Assembly (NCBI GenBank): GCA_030522415.1 | Contig: CM060113.1 | Location: forward strand, 15,614,151-15,678,150 | DNA: 64,000 bases | Direction: 5' to 3' | Source: Channallabes apus | Taxonomy: Eukaryota; Chordata; Actinopteri; Siluriformes; Clariidae | Part shown: positions 1-11,424 of the stretch, one piece after another | Layout: every line of letters starts with the position of its first letter | Numbering within the stretch: position 1 is the first letter of the stretch | Position numbers and translations under genes: made by a program | Notes under the pieces: model-generated | Database searches by the model: none | Told to the model about the DNA's origin: nothing | What the model saw: the letters and a program-made list of their open reading frames with translations, nothing else

Positions 1-1
1 C

Positions 2-895
2 TGTCGTTTCACGCAGTACATGGCCAATAAACCAGACAAGTTTGGTATCAAATTCTGGGTGGCCGCTGATGTTGAAACAAAATACATATTGAACGCAATT
101 CCCTATCTAGGGAAAGACGACAGTAGGGCGGCTGGTCAGCGGTTATCAGACATGGTTGTAATGCGTATTGTGGAGCCTTTCCTGGGGAAAGGAAGAAATA
201 TAACAACAGACAATTTCTTCACCTCGTTAAGACTTGCAAACAATCTTTTGGCGAATAAAACCACCATTGTTGGCACAATGAATAAAATCAGACGAGAAAT
301 GCCCCCTTGTACACAGGCACAGTCTGAACAATATTCGACCAGGTTGTTGAAGGCTGGAAAGGCCACGCTCACGATTTATCAGGCAAAACGAAAGAAGAAT
401 GTATGCATTCTGAGCACAATGCATCAGGCAGTTTCAACTGATAATGGCGAAAAGAAACTGCCTGAAACAATTTCCTACTACAACAGCACTAATGTTGGCG
501 TTGATGTTATGGATCAAATGGCGCGGCTGTATTCAGTAAAGGGAGGCACCCGGCGCTGGCCTGTGGCTGTGTTTTACAACCTCCTAGACCTGGCGGCAAT
601 TAATGCACATATTCTATATAAACAGTGTATGAATGTGACCATAAGCAGGAGGAGATTTATTCTGGAGTTGGTAAAGGAACTATGTGCGCACCAGAAAACG
701 GCAAGGGCAGAAGGGTCAAGGGCAATGGTATGCAAGCGACCATTACCTGAAACTCCTTCTCCACCTGCAAAAAGGAGGCAGTGTCAGATTGGCAGATGTG
801 CAGGGAACAAAACCTCTTATATCTGCCAGACCTGTAAGCGGCTTGTCTGTGGCAAATGCTCAAAGAATGCACCAAAGCTATGCTTGGAATGTTAA
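2..895 (+). CDS. piggyBac-type transposase, 3' part (cut by window edge)
   Basis: The reading frame is open from the first bases of the window to TAA at 893-895, so the true start lies outside; ATG at 20 is internal. Counting from that Met, TDNFFTS (Asp at about residue 64) and GVDVMDQM (Asp at about 162) match the second and third catalytic Asp regions of the piggyBac DDD transposase; the first Asp would be upstream. The last 40 residues form a Cys-rich domain (repeated CxxC, ending LCLEC), the zinc-binding C-terminal domain that binds terminal repeats in this family. A polyadenylation-like AATAAA lies near 1187. It could be an intact transposase or a PGBD4-like domesticated gene; the missing 5' part decides. 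There is no stop or frameshift in 297 codons, unlike most elements here. Confidence 0.87.
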   Translation, partial: CRFTQYMANKPDKFGIKFWVAADVETKYILNAIPYLGKDDSRAAGQRLSDMVVMRIVEPFLGKGRNITTDNFFTSLRLANNLLANKTTIVGTMNKIRREMPPCTQAQSEQYSTRLLKAGKATLTIYQAKRKKNVCILSTMHQAVSTDNGEKKLPETISYYNSTNVGVDVMDQMARLYSVKGGTRRWPVAVFYNLLDLAAINAHILYKQCMNVTISRRRFILELVKELCAHQKTARAEGSRAMVCKRPLPETPSPPAKRRQCQIGRCAGNKTSYICQTCKRLVCGKCSKNAPKLCLEC

Positions 896-1319
896 TAAAG
901 CGATGCAAGCATCATGGGCGAGGGAACTTCTGAGATGGTCAGTGATTGATGGCACGGTTGGTCGGAGGGGTTTGTGATCACACCTGTAGATCTTTTGTTC
1001 TAGGCTATCGGTCAAATATCTCTCCACTTGGAAGCACAAAATGGAGCGGCAACATGCAAGGGATTTCAGCATCTCGACGCACATACTAAGCTGTTTATAA
1101 AGTAGACACTGTTTGTTTTTTGTAATCTTTCCCGTGTTTACCGTGTACTGTACAATGTATATTAATTTTTTAATGAATTACTGTAAATAAACTACATATG
1201 CAGTTGATTTACCAGAAATGACTTTTCTGTTTTTTTTGTGTGTTTGTGCTAAACTAAACTTCAGGGTCAAGTAATAGCGATTTTATTTGAAATGTATTTT
1301 GTATTTATGTGTTTGATTA

Positions 1320-1880
1320 TTGTTAGAATTATTTTATATGTAAAGGAGTTGATTCTACTCTCTTGTTCTCTTCCTCGATTTAACGTGTTAAATCTTTCCT
1401 GCTGCTATCTTCCTGTCTCCTCTTGCATCTGTTCTTAAAGGTGTGAATGCTCCCACGCTCACCTTCCCATACTCTCTTTATGTCTCTCTCTCTTCCCCTC
1501 TCTCTCTATCTCCCTCTGTCTCCTTCCCCCTCTCCCCCTAACTCGAGCCAATATCTTGTGATCTGTCTCTGCACGGACACCTCTATCTTCCTCTCCTTTG
1601 ATTCTTCAGGATCTCACCAGGACATTTACAATGGTTCATGCTCTTTGTAGTAACATATGTCTATAGCCCAGGCGTTTGGTCAAATATATATAAACCTTTA
1701 TGTAGACCTTTATATAAAGACCTTTCTTACAGACAACGTGTGTGTGTGTGTTTGACTGAATCTCTCCTGGCGTCAGAAAAGCTTACCGAAGCACAGCGGA
1801 CAGACCGAGCAACTCGCCTCTTCTACTACAAAACTTTAGAAAAACTTTACAATTATATAAACACACACACACACACACAT
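1320..1880. repeat. Dispersed repeat block, copy 1 (second copy at 53.1-54.06 kb)
   Basis: The order of landmarks (CT-rich run near 1440-1540, the segment at 1606-1680, then a GT run and the segment at 1750-1860) recurs at 53125-53310 and 53765-54062 with strong similarity. Copy 2 carries extra inserted material, including tRNA-like relics. Copy 1 ends in (AC)n at about 1861-1879 followed by (ATCT)3. It has no coding capacity. Confidence 0.7.
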
Positions 1881-1914
1881 CTATCTATCTATCCGACTGA
1901 CGAAGGGCTCAAGG

Positions 1915-2415
1915 GAGGTGTGTCTGTGTATGTGTGTGTGTGTGTGTGTGTGCGCGCGTGCGCACTCTCTATGGCACTCTCTTGAGAGGGTATATGAAGG
2001 TGTTATTCATTTATTTATTCTCTACAAGGGTGGGAACTACAGTACAGACCAAACTATAACTCTCTCTTACTACTATAAAAATCCTAAATATAAACAAACA
2101 AAATACGGCTTTTTTTCCTCAGAGGTAAACGGAAAAGTGAAGTTGTTCAGCTGTTTACTGTTACTGCAGCTTCTTCAAAGTCTTCCCACTCCGTGACCGC
2201 TGAAATCCGACACGACACCACGTTAGTCTTGACTCATTTGTATACCGACGGTGATTGGATGTTTCCCGAGGGCTCAGGGGAGTGTGTGTGTCTGTGTGTG
2301 TGTGTGTGTGCGTGCGCGCGCGTACTTCTTCTACTGTTATAAAAATTCTAAACATAAACAAACAAAATACAGCTTTTTTTTTCAGAGGTAAACGGAAAAG
2401 TGAAGATGTTCAGTG
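1915..2415. repeat. Two tandem-like copies of a GT-run plus unique segment
   Basis: A (TG)n run passing into GCGCGTGCG (1922-1960), followed by a segment at 2064-2153, is repeated as a (TG)n/GCGCGCG run (2279-2322) followed by a matching segment at 2325-2413. The copies are about 260-360 bp apart and differ by indels. Confidence 0.65.
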
Positions 2416-3830
2416 TCACTATGCAGATGTTACACTCAGTGGAGTTACCGAAATCTTTGGTTTAGTTCTCATTGAGTTGCCACACATCATTTCCACATTT
2501 CACTCGCTTTTATTACTCTTATGTGAGCATAAACAGTGAAACATTCCACAGGTTTATAATACACCGCGGCCAAGTGAACCACGTTCCCGTCGAACGAAAC
2601 GAGGCATAATCGTGGTGTTTGCTTCGGTTATGACACACCATAGTTTATTATCTGCTGTGGTAGATCTGATTATTTATTCAAACACAATAATAAAGCTTTA
2701 TATCCTCAGGAGGGCTCCTTACATTGTTTTAGTGATAGTTTCACGGAAGCGAGTTCAGAACTAATCTAACCAAAAAAAAAAACATCCGAAGTTTCAGAAA
2801 TTTAAGTAGAGCTAAATCCCTAAATCTCCTTATAAAATATCGCTGATTATCAATGCGGGAATGAATGGCGAATTGTCATATGGCGAAGCATATGCTTCCG
2901 TGAAATTTATATAATTGATTATATTTTTATATAATTGATATATATATAAACTGCATATATGGAATGAATGAAACCTGAGATAGACGCACTGAATGACGCA
3001 TAGATAGTATGCGCGATCCCTTGCGCCATCTGCTGAGAGAAATGAGAATCGCAGGTTGGAAAATGCAGGAAACGTCACGCCGCCGAGCAGCTGTCAGCGA
3101 TTTCACGTAAATAAGAGCAAAATAGCTTTATACTGGCTTTTACAGGTGCGATTTAAAAAATTTAAGCATGCTGGGTGATTAAGCTCACAGATCTAGGAAA
3201 GGTCATGAAAGGAGGGTCCTGGATTGTGATCGAGTGTGAAGTTTTTTTTCCCCTTGCGGTCAGATGACCGCTGCTCAGCGCTTCTAGTGTTAACAGCCAT
3301 ACAGTATGTATGGTGATGTAGATGAGGAATAAATGAAGAATAAATGTTGTGCTATTGCTTGTTGTCATGGCTAATTTAAGACCCCATTATAGGTTTTTTT
3401 GTTCATTAAAAAGCGATTGACTGCTTAAGAAATAAATTTATATCCAAACAGATTTTAGATGTTTTTTAAAATTATGATGCAACATATAGTCCATATACTA
3501 AAATATGGTAAATTACTATTCATAGTGCATAAATACTGTGTACCCCTCAGTCAACTTTGGTGTATGCTCGGGGAAGGCTGCAGTCTTGACAGTTGTCCAG
3601 AAGATGATCATTGGCACCCTCCACAAAAAGGAGACCCCACCAAGCATTTAGTGGTTAAATTAACTTAATTTTCATGATTTCTGAAGTAAATCCTTTTTTA
3701 ATTGTTCTTAGGGAATATTCTAATATTTTGACATACCGTATACAGTAAGTGAGCTTTAAACTCCAATCATCAAAATGTAGATAAAATGAATAATAAACTA
3801 AATAAATAATAAATAGTTGGCATGGTGGGA
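2416..3830. other. Non-coding stretch
   Basis: AT-rich sequence with short, unsupported reading frames only. I see a short inverted pair (around 2739-2751 and 2891-2903) but no element I can name and no gene. Confidence 0.5.
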
Positions 3831-3833
3831 TGG

Positions 3834-4015
3834 TGGCTAGCACTATGGCCTTGCACCTCCATGATTGAGGGTTCAATTCCTGCTTTGGATCTATGTGTGT
3901 GGAGTTTGCATGTTTTCCCTGTGCTTGGTGGGTTTCTTCAGGGTACTCTGGTTTCTTCCAACAGTCCAAAGACATATTAGACACATTAGACTAATTGGAA
4001 TTTGCATATGGCCCG

Positions 4016-4057
<42 letters not shown>

Positions 4058-4078
4058 CCTTCTTTGGACTGGTACCTT
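3834..4078 (+). mobile_element. tRNA-derived SINE, degenerate copy
   Basis: A box A-like segment (TGGCTAGCAC) and a box B-like segment (GGGTTCAATTCC, about 3869-3880) are followed by the fish SINE body (the gtttgcatgttttccctgt-type segment) and an internal (GT)n. The body matches the 3' part of another copy at 55245-55460. The 3' end is lost after the GT run. Confidence 0.6.
4018..4057. repeat. (GT)n microsatellite
   Basis: About 20 uninterrupted GT units inside the SINE body. Confidence 0.95.
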
Positions 4079-4439
4079 GATGTGGTTGTTTTGTTAGTGC
4101 ATTCTCTTGAACACTGCCATCCAAACTTTAGTGCTGCTGAAAGCTAGTGGAACCAGGCGGCACTGCAGCATTCCTGAAGGCAGAGAGTGACATGAACACA
4201 TTGAAAAGTGGCTCAGTACAAGACAAAGGGAACATCATTCTTCAGCTCATCCTCTCAACATCAGATCCATTATTTTGTCTATAAATGGCTTCAAAGCTTA
4301 CAATTAATTTGAGGAATGCATACAGTTGTCAGCCATGACCAACCAGAGCCAGCACATACAAAAGAGATGTCCACAGTCACCCCCTACTACCCCCGCCACC
4401 TGTTTTCTCTCCAACGTTTTCTACAGTTAGGGTACTACA

Positions 4440-4575
4440 TACAATGACTGCAGATCACTGCCTGCTATCTGATATCAGCCAAATGAGGGTGGGTTCCCTG
4501 TTGAGTCTGATTACTGTTAAGGTTTCTTCCTATTGCCGGGAGTTTTTCCTTGCCCCTATCACCCTCTGATATTTT
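4440..4575 (+). repeat. Fragment of a LINE-tail-type dispersed repeat
   Basis: Similar to 56530-56660, including the gggttccctg and tttcttcctatt segments and the following gagtttttccttgcc. This matches the 3'-region repeat that in other copies ends with a tail at 56750-56810. Truncated here. Confidence 0.55.
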
Positions 4576-4769
4576 ATTTAATATCAGAACTAATAGAGTG
4601 GCTTTTAATTATCCTATTTCATAATGTGACTAATGCAGTAATGCATTAACTTAAATCACAGTTAATATTGAACAGGTGGCAACCAATTTGGGAGCGATAC
4701 AGCGTGTTTTGTGCTAAACTGAAGACGGCGCCGTCCGGGAGCCGTGTGGTTCATGTACATTTTTCCTTT

Positions 4770-4949
4770 AGGCAAAACTTTTTTTTAAAGTTTCACCTTC
4801 CAAGGCAACAGATTATGGAGCTTCTTGAGCTGCTCAGACCTGCGCTTACCAGGCCAAAGCGTCGTACTTACACTCTACTTCCGGATGTCCAGCTGCTTGC
4901 TGCTTTTTGTTTAAAATATGGTTCATTGATCATTAGCCATCATTCATGA
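4770..4949 (+). pseudogene. PIF/Harbinger (HARBI1-like) transposase N-terminal fragment
   Basis: The frame 4668-4949 contains the stretch RQQIMELLELLRPALTR followed by a basic run and LLPDVQLLAAF. That pattern (a helix with LLRPxL, a basic linker, then a P-x-x-Q-hydrophobic helix) is what I know from the N-terminal region of HARBI1/PIF-Harbinger transposases. No DDE domain follows within several hundred bases, so this is only a remnant. The assignment rests on recalled family resemblance. Confidence 0.45.
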
Positions 4950-5039
4950 CTGGATGGACTTTTCTTTCAACACGGTTTATTTTATGATGAAATTTGATTT
5001 AAAGGAGCAAATAAACTTGGGAGTTTCAAACCCCGCATC

Positions 5040-5198
5040 CATCCATTTTGTGATTGTAATGCTTAATACCACTATATCACCTATGTGGTTTCACTCGCTG
5101 TGAGATGCGGTGTTATACCCAGTGGTCTCGCGCTGTGGCCGTACTGTAAGTAGGGTTCATCATGATTCAGTGCGAGGTTTTGCGCTGTGATTATGTTT
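5040..5198. repeat. Dispersed repeat fragment (target of the Rex3-like insertion)
   Basis: 5100-5198 resembles 43488-43555 (shared tggccgta, gttcatcatgattca, gctgtgatta and gtttccatct segments). The LINE 3' end begins right after this, so the LINE appears to have landed in an older repeat. Confidence 0.5.
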
Positions 5199-5259
5199 CC
5201 ATCTTCCATCCATCCATTTTCTTCCGCTTATCCGAGGTCGGGTCGCGGGGGCAGCAGCT

Positions 5260-6744
5260 TCAGCAGACTTCCCTCTCCCTGGCCACTTCTTCCAGCTCTT
5301 CCGGGGGGATCCCAAGGCGTTCCCAGGCCAGCCGAGAGACATAGTCCCTCCAGCGTGTCCTGGGTCTTCCCCGGGGTCTCTTTCCGGTGGGGCGTGTCCG
5401 GAACACCTCACAAGGGAGGCGTCCAAGGGGCATCCTAAATAGATGCCCAAGCGACCTCATCTGGCTCCTCTCGATGCGGAGGAGCAGCGGCTCTACTCTG
5501 AGCCCCTCCCGGATGACCGAGCTTCTCACCCTATCTCTAAGGGAGAGCCCAGACACCCTGCGGAGGAAACTCATTTCGGCCGCTTGTATTCGCAATCTTG
5601 TTCTTTCGGTCACTACCCACAGCTCATGACCATAGGTGAGGGTAGGAACGTAGATCGACCGGTAAATTGAGAGCTTTGCCTTTTGGCTCAGCTCCTTCTT
5701 CACCACGACGGACCAATACAGAGCCCGCATCACTGCAGACGCTGCGCCGATCCGCCTGTCGATCTCCCGTTCCATTTTACCCTCACTCGTGAACAAGACC
5801 CCGAGATACTTAAACTCCTCCACTTGGGGCAGGATCTCACTACCTACCCTGAGAGGGCACTCCACCCTTTTCCGGCTGAGGACCATGGCCTCAGATTTGG
5901 AGGTGCTGATCCTCATCCCAGCCGCTTCACACTCGGCTGCGAACCAATCCAGTGAGAGCTGTAGGTCGCAGGATGATGAGGCCAACAGAACAACGTCATC
6001 TGCAAAAAGCAGTGACCCAATCCTGAGCCCACCAAACTGTACCCCCTCAACGCCCTGGCTGCGCCTAGAAATCCTGTCCATAAAAATTATGAACAGGATC
6101 GGTGACAAAGGGCAGCCCTGTCGGAGTCCTACTCTCACCGGAAACAGGTCCGACTTACTAACGGCAATGCAGACCAAGCTCCGACACCGGTTGTACAGGG
6201 ACCGGACAGCCCTTAACAGGGAATCCGATATCCCATACTCCCGGAGTACCCCCCACAGGACTCCCCGAGGGACACGGTCGAATGCCTTCTCCAAGTCCAC
6301 AAAGCACATGTAGACTGGTTGGGCAAACTCCCACGCCCCCTCCAGGATCCTGCTAAGGGTGTAGAGCTGGTCCACTGTTCCGCGACCTGGACGAAAACCA
6401 CACTGCTCCTCCTGAATCCGAGGTTCGACTATCCGACGGACCCTCCTTTCCAGGACCCCTGAATAGACTTTCCCGGGGAGGCTGAGGAGTGTGATCCCTC
6501 TGTAGTTGGAAGACACTCTCCGGCCCCCCTTCTTGAAGAGGGGGACCATCACCCCGGTTTGCCAGTCCAGAGGCACTGTCCACGATGTCCATGCAATGTT
6601 GCAGAGACGTGTCAACCATGACAGCCCTACAACATCCAGAGCCTTGAGGAACTCCGGGCGGATCTCATCCACCCCCGGGGCCCCGCCACCACAGAGCCTT
6701 TTGATCACCTCTGCGACCTCGGCCCCAGAGATGGAAGAGTCCAC
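5260..6744 (-). pseudogene. Rex3-like reverse transcriptase and C-terminal domain
   Basis: An open stretch of 494 codons. RT motifs in order: GVDEIRPE (about 24-31), FVDLEKAFDRV (148-158), QGCPLSP (209-215) and the catalytic FADD (247-250). These are followed by the thumb-like region (EFKYLGVLFTSEGK) and a C-terminal segment rich in Arg/Pro. All visible RT catalytic residues are present, so this module looks intact although the endonuclease and linker are out of frame. The end (EREVC then stop) seems slightly early for the family as I recall it. It would copy the element RNA by target-primed reverse transcription. Confidence 0.85.
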
Positions 6745-6746
6745 CT

Positions 6747-7305
6747 CTATGTCCCCAGACTGTCCTCATCGGAAAGCATGTTGGTGGAATTAAGGAGGTC
6801 TTCGAAGTACTCCCCCAACCGACCCACTACGTCCTGAGTCGAGGTCAGCAGCGCACCATCCCCACTATACACTGTGTTGACCGTGCACTGCTTTCCCCTT
6901 CTGAGACGCCGGATGGTGGACCAGAATCTCTTCGAAGCCATCTGAAAGTCATTCTCCATGGCCTCCCCAAACTCCTCCCACGCCCGGGTTTTTGCCTCAG
7001 TAACCACCGAAGCTGCATTCCGCTTGGCCTGCTTGACCTATCAGCTGCCTCCGGAGTGCCACCAGCCAAAAAGGCCCGGTAAGACTCCTTCTTCAGCTTG
7101 ATGGCATCCCTCACCGCTGGTGTCCACCAACGGGTTCTTGGGTTGCCACCGCGACAGGCACCGACCACCTTACGGCCACAGCACGGTCAGCCGCCTCGAC
7201 AATGGAGGCACGGAACATAGTCCATTCGGACTCAATGTCCCCCACCTCCCCCAGGACGTGGTTGAAGCTTTGCCGGAGGAGTTGAAGCTCGTCCTGACAG
7301 GGCAC
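6747..7305 (-). pseudogene. Linker region of the Rex3-like polyprotein, frameshifted
   Basis: Three overlapping fragments in different minus-strand frames (7111-7305, 6845-7168, 6747-7007) together cover the region between endonuclease and RT. The segments [19 protein letters not shown] and EAKTRAWEEFGEAM recur in this LINE family. At least three indels separate them. Confidence 0.75.
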
Positions 7306-8210
7306 TCTGCCAGACGTTCCCAGCAGACCCTCACAATACGTTTGGGTCTACCAGGCCTGACCGGCATCCTACCCCGCCAACGAAGCCAACTCACCACCAG
7401 GTGGTGATCAGTTGACAGCTCCGCCCATCTCTTCACCCGAGTGTCCAAGACATATGGCCGCAAGTCCGACGACACGACCACAAAGTCGATCATCGAACTG
7501 CGGCCTAGGGTGTCCTGGTGCCAGGTGCACATATGGACACCCTTATGCCTGAACATGGTGTTCATTATGGACAATCCGTGACGAGCACAGAAGTCCAATA
7601 ACAAAACACCGCTCTGGTTCATCCCAATCACACCCTTCCAGGTATCACTGTCATTGCCCACGTGAGCATTGAAGTCCCCCAACAGAACGATGGAGTCCCC
7701 AGGAGGGACGTTCTCTAGCGCCCCCTCCAGAGACCCCAAAAAGGGCGGGTACTCCAAACTGCTGTTCGGCGCATAAGCGCATACAACAGTAAGGATCCGT
7801 CCCCCCACCCGAAGGCGGAGGGAGGCCACCCTCTCGTCCACTGCGGTGAACCCCAATGTACAGGCCCCGAGCCGGGGGGCAATAAGTATGCCCACACCTG
7901 CTCGTCGCCTCTCACCGGTGGCAACTCCAGAGTAGAAGAGAGTCCAGCCCCTCTCAAGAAGACTGGTTCCAGAGTCCAAGCTGTGTGTCGAGGTAAGTCC
8001 AACTATATCTAGCCGGAACTTCTCAACCTCACACACTAGCTCAGGCTCCTTCCCCGCCAGAGAGGTGACATTCCACGTCCCTAGAGCCAGCTTCTGCAGC
8101 TGTGGATCAGACCGCCAAGGGCCCTGTCTTCGGCTACCGCCCAGCTCACACTGCACTCGACCTCTTTGGCCCCTCCTACAGGTGGTGAGCCCATGGGAAG
8201 GGGGACCCAT
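7170..8210 (-). pseudogene. Rex3-like APE-type endonuclease domain
   Basis: An open frame of 346 codons with the AP-endonuclease signature in order: LGTWNV (near residue 43), GDFNAHVG (near 157) and the terminal STDHHLV (near 270). The position where many APE endonucleases carry the metal-binding Glu reads LTSTHS, that is Ser. I recall the same in other fish copies, so it may be a family trait rather than damage. The domain would nick target DNA for target-primed reverse transcription. The frame drifts away from the linker after about 7300. Confidence 0.82.
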
Positions 8211-8370
8211 GTTGCCTCTTCGGGCTGTGCCCGGCCGGGCCCCATGGGTGCAGGCCCGACCACCAGGCGCTCACCATCGGGCCCCACCTCCAGGCCTGGC
8301 TCCAGAGGGAGGCCCCGGTGACCCACGTCCGGGCGAGGGAAAGCGTTTTCCAAGATTTTTAATCATCATA

Positions 8371-8539
8371 AGAGGTCTTTTGAGGTCTTTCCGAGTGAAA
8401 AATTCAGCCAGTTCCTCAGGTGGTGTTTAACTGTGTCTTTGTCTCTTGCTTTTTCCTCTTGCCTGGTTCTATCCTTGCCAGGTGGTGGGAAGGTGGTGGG
8501 TCGGTATCATCTGACTTCATTTGTCTTCCAGTTTTGTTT
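8371..8539. other. Short spacer between LINE and DIRS element
   Basis: No recognisable feature. Confidence 0.4.
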
Positions 8540-8554
8540 AGGAACATTCAGTTC

Positions 8555-8770
8555 CCTTTCAAAGGCTTCTCTCGATGCTGCGTGAAAACGCTATGGGAAC
8601 CATTTTGTCCTGTTGCCTGTTGTGAAGCATGTGTGCAAACATGCCAAATTTTTGGCTATATATAACCTCGGTCAGGTGACGTCATCTGATTAGACGCAGC
8701 TGCAGGTTATAAATACTAGTGAGCCTGTGACAAACCTCAGATAATTTGTCTTCACCTTGTTGTGAGCGTG
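8555..8770 (+). repeat. Left inverted terminal repeat of the DIRS element
   Basis: Near-identical in inverted orientation to about 18850-19025: shared segments include gctgcgtgaaaacgctatgg, ccaaatttttggctatatat, ggtcaggtgacgtcat and gacgcagctgcaggttat. It includes a TATATATAA-like run and a CRE-like TGACGTCA, so it may contain the element promoter. Confidence 0.85.
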
Positions 8771-8813
8771 TCTGTTTAAACCAGCAAAGTAAGAAAGTGT
8801 TTAACTCACCAAT

Positions 8814-9910
8814 ATGGCGGAGTTTAAACTAGATATCCCTCCGTGTGTGATAATCCATATCGGAGGGCGATCTCTACACTGCTTCGGTTAAGTGCTGCAC
8901 GCGCCTCGCATTCCTTGAGAAGCTTTGAGCCGCCGCGCATTCCTGGCTTAAACTCGTGCATCTGACAGAGCTGCGGCAGACGGAGGTAAGCTCCTTTCTT
9001 TTGCATTCTCATCACGGGAATTCCTCTCTTGCTTCCGCTGAGATGAAAATAGCCTTAAGCACTTAAAAACATTAGACGGCAGGTTCTGTCGGGTGGCCGG
9101 AGCCTCAACGACGCTCTCTCCCCTTTCTTATCTCTCTCCATATGAGTTAACCCTTTCATGGAGTAAGCTGTATTCATCCCGTGTTTTTCCTGCCATCAAC
9201 TTATATTTATTTAGATATAGTTGATGTAGAAGCGCGGGGTTATATGATGACGCCCAGATAGAAGAGACGCTTCACAGGCTATCTCTCTCCTGGGACATCA
9301 TTCTTCCTGAAAAGCTTATACTTCCTTTCTAGCTGTGTAGACTTTCATCTTCCCTGGAGGGAAAAGCTTTTCAGGCAGTAGGTCAGCTTGGTGCTTCTCT
9401 GCACACCATGGCATTCTTGCAGGCCTACCAGGCTGACCTGCTGAGAGACTTGAGTACTGGCGGGGCTCTTCAAGATAAGGCGTATTGGAATTACGCCGAG
9501 CTACAGACTTGTCTCTTCGTGCAACAAAGCAGACGGCTTGTGTTATCGGCCGTTTTATGGCTGCTATGGTTTTCGCAGGAGGCACCTGTGGCTAAATCTC
9601 AGGCGCATCAAGGATAGGATTGTGCATTCCTCCTTAATGCGCCTATCTCACCTTCCGGCCTGTTTAGCGATGTCGTTAACTCAGTCGCCACTAGGTTCTG
9701 AGGCGAAGCTATACGAACAAGCTTTTGGGAAATTCCCTCCCCGCCGTGCTCAAGAGTCAGGATTGTCGGCCACCCAGTCTCGACCGGGTCTGACTCTTGT
9801 GAGGTGTAAAACACAAGGAGGGTGGTTTTTTTTTGGACCCGGGCATCTCTTCATAAAGATTGGGGTGCGCCGTGTTGCACTATCCGCCCCAAGAGGTCAG
9901 ACTGATTAAA
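8814..9910 (+). pseudogene. DIRS gag-like region, broken
   Basis: A start context ATGGCGGAGTTTAAAC at 8814 is followed by stops within 30 codons. Later fragments at 9408-9617 (containing MAFLQAYQADLLRDL and ALQDKAYWNYAEL) and in the next frame at 9538-9830 (HLWLNLRRIKD, FPPRRAQ) have the flavour of DIRS gag-like proteins of fish. Frames change at about 9550. The function (RNA binding, particle formation) is inferred from position and family. Confidence 0.6.
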
Positions 9911-10139
9911 AAAAATAAAAATAATAACATTTTATTAAATAAAAAAAAATGGGTGTTGCCCCCCCAATAGGGAGAGGCACCCAGAATTCCTTTCAAATGA
10001 ATGAAGTGTTCTCCCTGGCACCCCCAGGAGGTCGGTGTTCTTGCTCCGCCACCACTGGTGTTTCGGGCAACACCAGTCTCCAATAGACTGTTAGTTCTTC
10101 GTTTTTTTTCCTGCCATGTTTCAGGATGCCGAACATCTA

Positions 10140-11062
10140 ACATTCCCCCCAGTTTAGCCAAGCCGCCGAGACTTTTGCCCTTTTCTGAGAAACTGGCAGC
10201 ATTGAAGCTACTGCCAAGTATATCTCCTTGGGTACTAAGCACTGGAGAGAGAAACTACAGGATTCAGTTCTCACTTCACCCTCTGTGTTTTCAATGGCGT
10301 GATCTCCACTTCCATGAAACCAGAAAGTGCACATCTGCTGACAAAAGCTGCTGGGGAAGGGGGCCATGGAACATGTTCCCCTACCAGACAGTGAGTCAGG
10401 CTACTCAGTCGGTATTCTTGGTTCCCAAGAGGAATGGGGGCTGCGTCCAATTTTTCAGATTTTGCGGGCTCTTGCACTATCTGAAAATCAATAAATACAT
10501 TTTCAAATGTTGACTGTCAAATTGATTGCTCTCAAATCCTACCAAGCGATTGATTTCTGACAATCGATTTAAGGATGCTTACTTTCATACAGAAATATTG
10601 CCACAACACAGGAGGTTCCTGAGGTTCGCTTTCGGGGGCGAAGCTTACCAGTATCGGGTCCTTCCATTGGTCTAGCTCACCTGCACATATACAAAATGCA
10701 TGGATTTAGTCCTGGCTCTTACGGGAGTCCCAGGGCATCCGGTAGCTAGTGCTTCGGCATCAGCATGTCGTCCTAGCTCATCTCTGGTCTCAGGATTGAG
10801 ACCCAATGCCACGAAAGCGTGTTCTTTCCTGTTCAGAGGACAACACATTGGGTGCCATATGGGATTCGATCGTAAGTGGGCACAGCTGTCTCCCGCTCGT
10901 GTCGAACCCATTCTCAACACCCTCAAGGAAAACAAGCTAGACCAGAAAGTGACCATCACTTTCAGAGATCCTAGCTCTCATGACAGCTGTATCCACGGTG
11001 ACACCTTTGGGCCTTCTGCACATGAGAGCATTTCAAGTTGTGGCTAAGAACCAGGGGATTTC
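10140..11062 (+). pseudogene. DIRS reverse transcriptase, broken
   Basis: Fragments in shifting frames: the 10001-10513 frame holds KLLPSISPWVLSTGERNYRI and VFLVPKRNGGC. Around 10575-10670 another frame reads AYFHTEILPQHRRFLRFAF and YQYRVLP, which are RT fingers/palm landmarks of DIRS elements. The region where the catalytic aspartate pair should lie (after about 10740) does not contain a recognisable YxDD, so the palm motif seems deleted. Inactive. Confidence 0.72.
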
Positions 11063-11159
11063 ACTAGGGCCAATCCCCAATAAGGGTTACGCGCCAGGTG
11101 CTTCGTACCCTTTCTATGTGTTCAGACCCTGGTTTCTACTCTGGTTCCCACTCTAAGGT

Positions 11160-11424
11160 CATCTTGTTGTCGCTGATCCTAACGACAGATGCTTCCCTCA
11201 CAGGCTGGGGTGCGGTCTCAGATGACCGTCCAGCCCAAGGGAGCTGGAGAGGCCATCTTCTCGCGCGGCACATCAATTGCCTCAGGATGATGGCTCTATT
11301 TCTAGCCCTAAAGCACTTCCTCCAGCAGTTGAGAGGCTGCCATGTCCTAGTCCGGGTGGACAACGCTATGGCAGTCTCATCTATTATTGCCAGGGCGGAC
11401 TGTGATCGCGCCGCTAATAGCTAG
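11160..11424 (+). pseudogene. DIRS RNase H domain fragment
   Basis: The frame 11098-11424 contains LTTDASLTGWGAV (first acidic residue of RNase H), then NCLRMMALFLALKHFL and HVLVRVDNAMAVSSI (later Asp). In DIRS elements RNase H follows RT directly, as here. In the second motif the usual Glu (LEMLA) is replaced by Arg, so activity is unlikely. The frame stops at 11424. Confidence 0.75.

Larger units (their letters stand above)
5199..8370 (-). mobile_element. Rex3-like RTE non-LTR retrotransposon, nearly full length, inactive
   Basis: On the minus strand, in order: a short 5' region (about 8370-8210), an APE-type endonuclease, a linker in several frames, reverse transcriptase, and a 3' end containing CCATCCATCCATT at 5206-5218. 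Short tetranucleotide tails of this kind are typical of Rex3. Positions 6100-6120 on the plus strand match, as I recall it, the widely used fish Rex3 PCR primer site. The coding region is broken by frameshifts near 7300, 7170, 7010 and 6745, so this copy cannot encode one polyprotein. Confidence 0.85.
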
